Program-made: the position numbers and the translations under genes
The notes under the pieces: generated by a model
The model's input: only the letters and a program-made list of their open reading frames with translations
What the model was told of the DNA's origin: nothing
Databases searched by the model: none
Shown: positions 47,663-53,329 of the stretch, one piece after another
Numbering within the stretch: position 1 is the first letter of the stretch
Layout of the letters: the number at the start of each line of letters is the position of its first letter
Assembly: GCF_009725205.1 (NCBI RefSeq)
Contig: NZ_WNZY01000031.1
Span: forward strand, 1-53,329
Length of the DNA stretch: 53,329 bases
Direction: 5' to 3'
Source: Paenibacillus timonensis
Lineage (GTDB): Bacteria; Bacillota; Bacilli; Paenibacillales; Paenibacillaceae

Positions 47663-48615
47663 TTCGCCAAGAAGGCGTTCGGGTCAAGGTGCCGGCAAGC
47701 ACGGCGAACTTAGGCCCTGGCTTCGATACGCTAGGTATGGCGCTGAATCTCTATTCTTGGATCGAAATGAAACCGGCCGATTCCACGGTTTTCCGCCTAC
47801 ATGGGGAGAACCTGGAGGGGCTGCCGACCGATAAAAGCAATCTGGTGTATCAGGTCGCGCAAACGGTGTTTGCGGAAGCCGGCGTGACTTTGCCGGAGTT
47901 GGAAATCTCGATGAAATCGGATATTCCGCTGACCCGCGGGCTTGGCAGCAGCGCTTCGGCGATCGTCGGGGCGCTGTTTGCCGCCAATCTGCTGATCGGC
48001 GAGCCTTTGAGCCAAGCGAAGCTGTTCGATATGGCGACGGCGCTGGAGAAGCATCCGGATAACGTGGGTGCTTCCCTTTTCGGCGGGATCATTACCGCCG
48101 TCTGGGACGGAACGCACGCCGATGTGCTGCGCATCGAGCCGCCAGCGGATCTCGAGGTGCTTGTGGCCATCCCTGATTTTCAGTTGTCCACCTCCAAGGC
48201 TCGCGAGGCATTGCCTAAGCAGATTAGCCTGCAGGATGCGGTATACAACGTCAGCCACTCTTCGCTGCTGACCGCGGCGCTGACCGCGGGTCGGTTGGAC
48301 CTGATCCCGGTCGCAATGCGCGATCGGCTGCATCAACCCTACCGGGCATCGCTGGTGCCGGGCATGGCCCGGATCCTTGAGGAAGCGACGGCCCATGGAG
48401 CGTTAGGCGCCGCCTTGAGCGGGGCCGGTCCGACGCTGCTCTGTTTGACGGACCGCCGTAAGGGAGCGGAAGATCAGCTTGAGGGGTTCCTCCTTGAGGT
48501 GCTTGGCGAGCAGGGCATCACCGCGCAGACGATGCGATTGAAACCTTGCACATTGGGGGCCGTGGCGCTTACTATGGAGAGTGAAGGTTCATTTTTGGAT
48601 TATATTCAGGCTTAG
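47659..48615 (+). CDS. thrB: Homoserine kinase
   Basis: ThrB phosphorylates homoserine for ThrC. It belongs to the GHMP family: the ATP loop [11 protein letters not shown] is at about 90-100 and an N-terminal [12 protein letters not shown] is present. Length is 318 aa. It overlaps thrC by 4 nt, so hom-thrC-thrB is a full threonine branch from aspartate semialdehyde. Confidence 0.97.
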   Translation: MIRQEGVRVKVPASTANLGPGFDTLGMALNLYSWIEMKPADSTVFRLHGENLEGLPTDKSNLVYQVAQTVFAEAGVTLPELEISMKSDIPLTRGLGSSASAIVGALFAANLLIGEPLSQAKLFDMATALEKHPDNVGASLFGGIITAVWDGTHADVLRIEPPADLEVLVAIPDFQLSTSKAREALPKQISLQDAVYNVSHSSLLTAALTAGRLDLIPVAMRDRLHQPYRASLVPGMARILEEATAHGALGAALSGAGPTLLCLTDRRKGAEDQLEGFLLEVLGEQGITAQTMRLKPCTLGAVALTMESEGSFLDYIQA

Positions 48616-48645
48616 AGGGCGGGTAGACCGGCTGCATTCAATAGA

Positions 48646-48690
48646 ATTGGAGCACCGAGACCGTTGGATGAAGTTAGGGAGTGAGTAGTA
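48646..48690. repeat. Fragment of the dispersed repeat directly before pheA
   Basis: About 45 bp (TTGGAGCACCGAGA..GTTGGATGAAG and AGGGAGTGAGTAG) match the body of the repeat at 26630-26685 with few changes. There are no R ends. The pheA ATG follows 3 nt after the match, and the AGGGAG within it is the only candidate ribosome binding site. Confidence 0.75.
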
Positions 48691-48693
48691 GAG

Positions 48694-49590
48694 ATGAAAC
48701 GAATAGCATTGCTGCCGGAAGGCTCGGTGTCCCATGAAGCAGCGCTGCACCTATTCGGCGATGAGCCGGTGGAGCTGCTTCATTTCAAGCAGATATCCGA
48801 CGTATTCTTAGCTACGGCCAGCGGTCACAGTGATTACAGCGTCATCCCCATGGAGAATACGATCGAAGGCTCTGTCAGCCTCCATATGGACTGGCTTGTC
48901 CATGAGGTGGATATTCCGATGCAAATCGAATGGGTATATCCTTCCGTGCAGAATTTGATCGGCAATCGGGAGGAGTTCCAATCGGGGGATCAACCTGGCG
49001 ATATCGATTATTCCAAAGTGACGAAGGTGTTGTCACATCCGGTTGCAATGGCCCAGTGTCTGCAATTTATCCGCTCACGGATGCCGCGAGCGGAATTAGA
49101 GCATGCGGGCAGCACTTCGGAAGCGGTGGAACTGGTGAAGAAGAATCCGGGACAAGGTTGGATGGCGATCGGTACGGCACTCGGGGCCAAGCGGTACGGT
49201 TTGGATGTCCTGGCCCGTCAAGTGACGGATCACGACAACAACTATACCCGGTTTGTTCTAATCGGCCCTCAGCCGCTGGAACTGGCAATCCCGGCAGCCC
49301 AGAACAAAACGAGCCTGCTTGTGACGCTGCCGGAGGATTTTCCAGGTGCCTTGCATCAGGTATTGTCCGCGTTCGCATGGCGTAAACTGAATTTGTCGCG
49401 AATTGAGTCGCGTCCCACCAAGAAACGGCTTGGCAATTACTATTTTATTATGGATGTGCTTGAATCTCTCGATGCCGTGCTGCTCAGCTCAGCGATTGGA
49501 GAAATCGAAGCATTGGGATGCCAAGTACGCGTGCTGGGGAGTTATCCCAGCTTATCGTTTGGAGAACAAAAAGCGGAGGTGCCAAAATAA
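48694..49590 (+). CDS. pheA: Prephenate dehydratase
   Basis: PheA turns prephenate into phenylpyruvate for phenylalanine synthesis. The catalytic domain carries the TRF motif (Thr185-Phe187, NNYTRFVLIG), and a C-terminal ACT domain has the ESRP phenylalanine-binding motif. There is no chorismate mutase part. Length is 298 aa. The nearest ribosome binding site, AGGGAG, is 12 nt before the ATG and lies in repeat sequence. The stop shares one base with the ilvE start (TAATG). Confidence 0.95.
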   Translation: MKRIALLPEGSVSHEAALHLFGDEPVELLHFKQISDVFLATASGHSDYSVIPMENTIEGSVSLHMDWLVHEVDIPMQIEWVYPSVQNLIGNREEFQSGDQPGDIDYSKVTKVLSHPVAMAQCLQFIRSRMPRAELEHAGSTSEAVELVKKNPGQGWMAIGTALGAKRYGLDVLARQVTDHDNNYTRFVLIGPQPLELAIPAAQNKTSLLVTLPEDFPGALHQVLSAFAWRKLNLSRIESRPTKKRLGNYYFIMDVLESLDAVLLSSAIGEIEALGCQVRVLGSYPSLSFGEQKAEVPK

Positions 49591-50468
49591 TGGCAGAACA
49601 ATGGATTTACTTAGATGGACAATACGTAACCAAAGATCAAGCAAAGGTTTCCGTATATGATCATGGTTTTTTATACGGAGACGGCATTTTCGAAGGCATC
49701 CGCATTTATAACGGAAATATTTTTAAATGCAAAGAGCATTTGGACCGTCTTTACGATTCAGCTAAATCCATCATGCTGGAGATTCCGCTGACGTATCAGG
49801 AAATGGAGAACGCGCTAGTGGAGACGCTTCGTCGCAATGAGCTTCGCAACGGTTACATCCGTCTGGTTGTTTCCCGCGGTGCCGGCAACTTAGGTCTCGA
49901 TCCGAACCGTTGCCCGAAAGCATCGGTCGTCATCATCGTGGAGCAACTCGCGATCTATTCGGAAGAAGCCTACAAAACCGGGCTGAAAACCGTCTCCGTA
50001 TCGACGCGGCGCAACATCCCCGATGCCCTGAATCCGAAAATCAAATCGCTGAACTATTTGAACAATATTTTGGTGAAAATCCAATCGAACCTGTCCGGTG
50101 CGGGCGAAGCGATCATGCTGAACGCACAAGGGTACGTGACCGAGGGCTCGGGCGACAATATTTTCATCGTCAAGAACGGAATGATCACCACCCCTCCATG
50201 TTACTTGGGGGCGTTGGACGGAATTACCCGCCAGGCGATCATCGAGATTTGCCGCAAGAGAGGCTACAGTATCCAAGAACAGCCGTTTACGCTTCACGAT
50301 GTGTATGTCGCTGACGAAGTGTTCCTGACAGGGACGGCTGCTGAGGTCATCGCCGTTCGTGAAGTCGACGGCCGCATCATCGGAGAGGGACATGCCGGTC
50401 CAATCACGCTGAAGCTGCTGGAGGAATTCCGTGCGATCGTAGATCAGGACGGAGTGAAGGTTTGGTAA
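49590..50468 (+). CDS. ilvE: Branched-chain amino acid aminotransferase (class IV)
   Basis: IlvE makes leucine, isoleucine and valine from keto acids. The PLP lysine is Lys152 (NPKIKSLNYLNN), and the N-terminal VYDHGFLYGDGIFEGIRIY and EGSGDNIFIV are typical. Length is 292 aa. The ATG at 49590 is chosen since GGAGGTG precedes it; the in-frame reading from 49518 runs inside pheA. A D-amino-acid or 4-amino-4-deoxychorismate enzyme of the same fold is possible but less likely. It may also aminate phenylpyruvate from PheA. Confidence 0.9.
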   Translation: MAEQWIYLDGQYVTKDQAKVSVYDHGFLYGDGIFEGIRIYNGNIFKCKEHLDRLYDSAKSIMLEIPLTYQEMENALVETLRRNELRNGYIRLVVSRGAGNLGLDPNRCPKASVVIIVEQLAIYSEEAYKTGLKTVSVSTRRNIPDALNPKIKSLNYLNNILVKIQSNLSGAGEAIMLNAQGYVTEGSGDNIFIVKNGMITTPPCYLGALDGITRQAIIEICRKRGYSIQEQPFTLHDVYVADEVFLTGTAAEVIAVREVDGRIIGEGHAGPITLKLLEEFRAIVDQDGVKVW

Positions 50469-50489
50469 GAACGCGCGAGAGCTAGCATG

Positions 50490-50531
50490 AATCCTATTTT
50501 CCTTGACCTAAGAGGGAGATAGGATTTTTTC
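50490..50531 (+). terminator. ilvE terminator
   Basis: AATCCTAT..CC pairs with GG..ATAGGATT, followed by a T run, 22 nt after the stop. Confidence 0.82.
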
Positions 50532-50632
50532 TTTTCCTGGATGTCAAAAACCGGGCGCCTGCATAGGATGTAATAAATGGGCCCCGGGCGATCATCACGT
50601 ACCGGAGAAGAAACCTAGGAGGTCTTTATCCC

Positions 50633-52693
50633 GTGAAAATCCATATTGTGAAAAAAGGCGATACTTTGTTTGAGCTCTCAAAAAAGTATAACGTGCCTCT
50701 GGAGAAACTGATCGAAGCTAACCCGCAGTTCGCCAATCCGGATCAGTTGAACGTCGGCGACAAAGTGAAGATTCCAGCCGTGGCTGTGCCGATCGGCGGT
50801 GAATCGGGCAATATCTGCAAGCACGTCGTGAAGCAAGGGGACACGTTGTGGAAGTTGTCCAAAGCCTGGGGCTTACCTTTACAGACCCTGATCGCGGCAA
50901 ATCCTCAGCTTAGCGATCCGAACCAGTTAAAGGTAGGGGATGTTGTAAACATTCCGACGGGTATGGGATCGCCCGCCGGCGGAGCCGCCAACCCGCCAGG
51001 ACCTAACATGGGATTGTCGCCGGCGCAAACCGGTAAGAAGAACACGGCCCCCATTGCCGGTACGGGCACGAAAGCTCCGACAGGCGTCAAGCCGGAAATG
51101 ACGGCGCCGAAGCCGCCGAAGATGGAAGTCCCTAAGGTTCAACCTATTCAAACGGAAAAACCGAAACCGAAAGAAGAGCCGGCGAAGGTTGAACCAGCGA
51201 AGGTAGAACCAATCAATGTTGTGCCGCCGAAACAGCAACCGGTACATGTCGAACCGCCCAAAACAGTACCCATGGAGATCAAAATTGAAGTGGAGCAAAT
51301 ACAATATGAATCCACGAAACTCCAGCCGATTCAATATCAGCCGCAAAAGCAGGAGCCGGTTAAAGTTGAACCCTATAACTATCAACCGATGAATGTCGCA
51401 CCAGCCAATTATGGGCCGACGAACGTCAGCCCTGTGGCCAATGTCCCGATGAAAGGGGAACCTTCAGGTGTCAGCCCTTATGGATATGAGCCGATGAAAG
51501 GTGAACCTATGGGAGTTAGCCCTTATGGGTATGAGCCGATGAAAGGTGAACCTACGGGAGTTAGCCCTTATGGATATGAGCCGATGAAAGGCGAACCTAT
51601 GGGAGTTAGCCCTTATGGGTATGAGCCGATGAAAGGTGAACCTACGGGAGTTAGCCCTTATGGGTATGAGCCGATGAAAGGCGAACCTATGGGAGTCAGC
51701 CCTTATGGATATGAGCCGATGAAAGGCGAACCTATGGGAGTCAGCCCTTATGGATATGAGCCGATGAAAAGCGAACCTACGGGAGTCAGCCCTTATTCTT
51801 ATGGGCCGAATGTGCAACCTATCCAATACGCAAACCCTGCCTATCCGAGTCACGGTATGTCGCAGTTCTTCCCAACACAACCATCTCCGACTGTACTTCC
51901 GGCTATGGGTTACGCCCCTTCACCTTGTGGATGCTCGGGAGCTACCCCGTATTCGTATACGGCTCAAGAAGCCTATCCTCCTTTTTATCAATATCCGGTG
52001 GCAGCCGAACCTGTATCCGCTCTTTACGACACCACTTCAATGCCACAGCAACCAACAGCACTCTCCCCGACGGAAGGGGAGTATCCGGGGATTTCAAACG
52101 TTAACGCTCCCGTGTCGCAAATGCCCAATTTGGGAGGGGTGAGCCCATACGCCAATCAAGCTCCCAATGCGGGATACCAGCCGCTTGGAATTTCGCCACA
52201 GGCCGTATCCCCTGAATCGTACGGTAATAGCTTCTACCCTCAGACCATGGATTGGGGGCATCAGCCTGGATATATGCCTTGTTACGGTCCTCCCGTTCCA
52301 GGCTACCCAACTTCGGTATTGCCGGCTGCTTATTCCGTTCCGCCGATGCCTGGGTACCCGATGGCCTATCCTGGGGCGAACAATTTGGCTCCGATCGCAA
52401 ACGAACCATTAAAAGGGGAAGTTGGCGGGATTGAAAATATGAAGAGTCACCTTGATCGTGAGGCACAGGCTTCGGGCTCCAACGACGGATTGGAGGATAG
52501 CGGGCAAAAAAAAACGGAAACCAAATCCAAAACGCTAAATCCCTCAAAGAAAAACGTGAAAATTTCAGGCAGCCTTGACTCGCAGTCGACCACGAGTAAG
52601 CCAAGTAAATCCGGAGCAGGAACGGTAACCAAAAAAACTCGGCAACGTGCCAACAAAACGAGTGGACGACGGAATCCATGGATTAACGATTAA
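50633..52693 (+). CDS. safA: SafA-like spore coat protein with two LysM domains and a 15-residue repeat
   Basis: SafA builds the inner spore coat and binds peptidoglycan through LysM. Two N-terminal LysM domains are clear (residues 1-49, KKGDTLFELSKKY, and about 62-112, KQGDTLWKLSKAW). A Pro/Lys-rich stretch (about 155-265) follows, then seven full copies of a 15-residue unit GVSPYGYEPMKGEP(M/T) (about 272-385), a Tyr/Pro-rich region, and a basic C terminus. Length is 686 aa, well above B. subtilis SafA (387). The GTG start follows AGGAGG. The safA name rests on LysM, coat-like composition and location near pheA. Weak sigma-E/K-like sequence (CATAGGAT) lies near 50560. Confidence 0.75.
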   Translation: MKIHIVKKGDTLFELSKKYNVPLEKLIEANPQFANPDQLNVGDKVKIPAVAVPIGGESGNICKHVVKQGDTLWKLSKAWGLPLQTLIAANPQLSDPNQLKVGDVVNIPTGMGSPAGGAANPPGPNMGLSPAQTGKKNTAPIAGTGTKAPTGVKPEMTAPKPPKMEVPKVQPIQTEKPKPKEEPAKVEPAKVEPINVVPPKQQPVHVEPPKTVPMEIKIEVEQIQYESTKLQPIQYQPQKQEPVKVEPYNYQPMNVAPANYGPTNVSPVANVPMKGEPSGVSPYGYEPMKGEPMGVSPYGYEPMKGEPTGVSPYGYEPMKGEPMGVSPYGYEPMKGEPTGVSPYGYEPMKGEPMGVSPYGYEPMKGEPMGVSPYGYEPMKSEPTGVSPYSYGPNVQPIQYANPAYPSHGMSQFFPTQPSPTVLPAMGYAPSPCGCSGATPYSYTAQEAYPPFYQYPVAAEPVSALYDTTSMPQQPTALSPTEGEYPGISNVNAPVSQMPNLGGVSPYANQAPNAGYQPLGISPQAVSPESYGNSFYPQTMDWGHQPGYMPCYGPPVPGYPTSVLPAAYSVPPMPGYPMAYPGANNLAPIANEPLKGEVGGIENMKSHLDREAQASGSNDGLEDSGQKKTETKSKTLNPSKKNVKISGSLDSQSTTSKPSKSGAGTVTKKTRQRANKTSGRRNPWIND
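51465..51800 (+). repeat. 45-bp tandem repeat inside the safA-like gene
   Basis: Seven full 45-bp copies and one partial copy code for GVSPYGYEPMKGEP(M/T). They differ by a few silent changes and by the ATG/ACG codon that alternates Met and Thr. All copies keep the reading frame, so copy number can change without breaking the protein. Confidence 0.92.
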
Positions 52694-52703
52694 AGGCAAA
52701 TCG

Positions 52704-52740
52704 GAGCGGGGGGAGATAGATCCCCCTGCTTTGTGTTTTG
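52704..52740 (+). terminator. Terminator after the safA-like gene
   Basis: AGC-GGGGGA pairs with TCCCCC-GCT, followed by TTGTGTTTT. Confidence 0.78.
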
Positions 52741-52774
52741 TCAGAACTTGTTGCACTTCCTCTAGAGAAAGGAC

Positions 52775-52803
52775 TTGAGCCTGTGCGCTGAATATGTTAT
52801 ATT
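52775..52803 (+). promoter_or_regulatory. rRNA operon promoter P1
   Basis: TTGAGC (52775-52780), a 17-nt spacer and TATATT (52798-52803). It is the first of a tandem pair typical of Bacillales rrn operons. Confidence 0.72.
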
Positions 52804-52902
52804 AGACGTCCCCCGAAAACTAGAAGCTTGGTTTGAAGGGGAGGTTCAATTGAGAAAGAGATGTGCCAATTACCTGGAATTAAATGCTTAGAAAAAAAGT
52901 GC

Positions 52903-52931
52903 TTGCTATCCCGTTCCTGGTATGTTATATT
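52903..52931 (+). promoter_or_regulatory. rRNA operon promoter P2
   Basis: TTGCTA (52903-52908), a 17-nt spacer and TATATT (52926-52931). It lies 128 nt after P1 and shares the ATGTTATATTA core with it. Confidence 0.75.
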
Positions 52932-52977
52932 ATTTAAGTCGCCGCTGAAACGCAGCGATGAACGAAAGAACGAAAGT

Positions 52978-52997
52978 TGATCTTTGAAAACTGAACA
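52978..52997 (+). promoter_or_regulatory. boxA antitermination site of the rRNA leader
   Basis: TGATCTTTGAAAACTGAAC matches the Bacillus rRNA boxA, where Nus factors load onto RNA polymerase. Confidence 0.75.
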
Positions 52998-53065
52998 ACG
53001 AGTGAGTAATACAATGAGATTTTAAATCTCGTCAGTTTGTTTCAATGAGCAAGTCAAACACTTTT

Positions 53066-53108
53066 GATGGAAGACCTCGACGCCCTCGGGTTCGAGATTC
53101 CTTCCATC
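53066..53108 (+). other. Processing stem upstream of 16S rRNA
   Basis: GATGGAAG (53066-53073) pairs with CTTCCATC (53101-53108), with an inner stem CTCGA/TCGAG. It lies directly before the 16S start and may be a processing or folding element. Confidence 0.5.
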
Positions 53109-53329
53109 CTTATTGGAGAGTTTGATCCTGGCTCAGGACGAACGCTGGCGGCGTGCCTAATACATGCAAGTCGAGCGGAGTTAATCGGGAGCTTGCTCCT
53201 GGTTAACTTAGCGGCGGACGGGTGAGTAACACGTAGGCAACCTGCCCGTAAGACTGGGATAACTACCGGAAACGGTAGCTAATACCGGATACGCAAGTTT
53301 CTCGCATGGGAGACTTGGGAAAGGCGGAG
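53109..53329 (+). rRNA. 16S ribosomal RNA, 5' part only
   Basis: GAGTTTGATCCTGGCTCAG and CGAACGCTGGCGGCGTGCC mark the 5' end of 16S rRNA, followed by GACGGGTGAGTAACACGTAGG. The sequence runs off the window after ~220 nt. The start at 53109 is set by alignment to the B. subtilis 5' end and may be off by a few nt. The variable part fits Paenibacillaceae, but it is too short for species assignment. Confidence 0.97.

Noticed and set aside
51464..51880. 138-aa antisense repeat ORF and the idea of a CRISPR array
   Set aside because: The repeats are contiguous 45-bp in-frame units of the safA-like gene without spacers, and no cas genes are present.

Overview
The window is a piece of a Gram-positive, endospore-forming Bacillota chromosome, most likely Paenibacillus or a close relative. 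The evidence is the roughly 53% GC content, the AGGAGG-type ribosome binding sites, the sporulation genes (spoVID, spoIIB, spoIVFA, spoIVFB, spo0B, a safA-like gene), the first ~220 nt of a 16S rRNA of Bacillales type, and a gene order matching the Bacillus subtilis tig-to-pheA region. Every protein gene is on the + strand. The only minus-strand gene is tRNA-Arg(UCU) at the left edge.

Layout. 1-540: two terminator hairpins, a 151-bp tandem duplication that includes the 3' end of the tRNA, and tRNA-Arg. 653-11760: protein quality control and ribosome assembly (a YsoA-like protein, tig, clpP, clpX, ispG, lonB, lon, ysxC). 11958-13263: an unrecognised 194-aa protein and speD, with a structured speD leader. 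13469-20673: tetrapyrrole synthesis from glutamyl-tRNA to uroporphyrinogen III and precorrin-2 (hemA, precorrin-2 dehydrogenase, hemC, cobA-hemD fusion, hemB, hemL), followed by an RluA-family pseudouridine synthase and spoVID. 23234-29580: T-box-controlled valS, then folC and murC. 29753-40010: cell shape, division and sporulation (spoIIB, maf, radC, mreBCD, minCD, rodA, spoIVFA, spoIVFB). 40102-44657: RNase G, rplU-prp-rpmA, spo0B, obgE. 44783-50468: an ACT-domain regulator and amino-acid genes (hom, thrC, thrB, pheA, ilvE). 50633-52693: a safA-like LysM protein with a 15-residue repeat. 52775 to the end: tandem rRNA promoters, boxA and the start of 16S rRNA.

Most of the window is well-known core genome. 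The part that the genes do not explain lies between them. A dispersed repeat, with a ~29-35-bp direct repeat (R) bounding a 185-bp unit, occurs as a tandem pair after valS and as one unit before mreB. At mreB its end appears to supply the -35 box. A body fragment precedes pheA, and a solo end hairpin lies upstream of lonB. Several leaders look regulatory: a speD leader with a 13-codon upstream ORF and alternative pairings that include the segment next to the ribosome binding site; a terminator-like hairpin between the maf promoter and maf; mutually exclusive hairpins between mreB and mreC; and a 15-bp perfect dyad over the putative lon -10 box. Protein oddities include a Spo0B with two predicted membrane helices, an RNase G without the zinc-link region, and a short ORF (14 aa) with a good ribosome binding site upstream of tig.

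All calls come from reading the sequence by eye. No similarity search or RNA folding was run.
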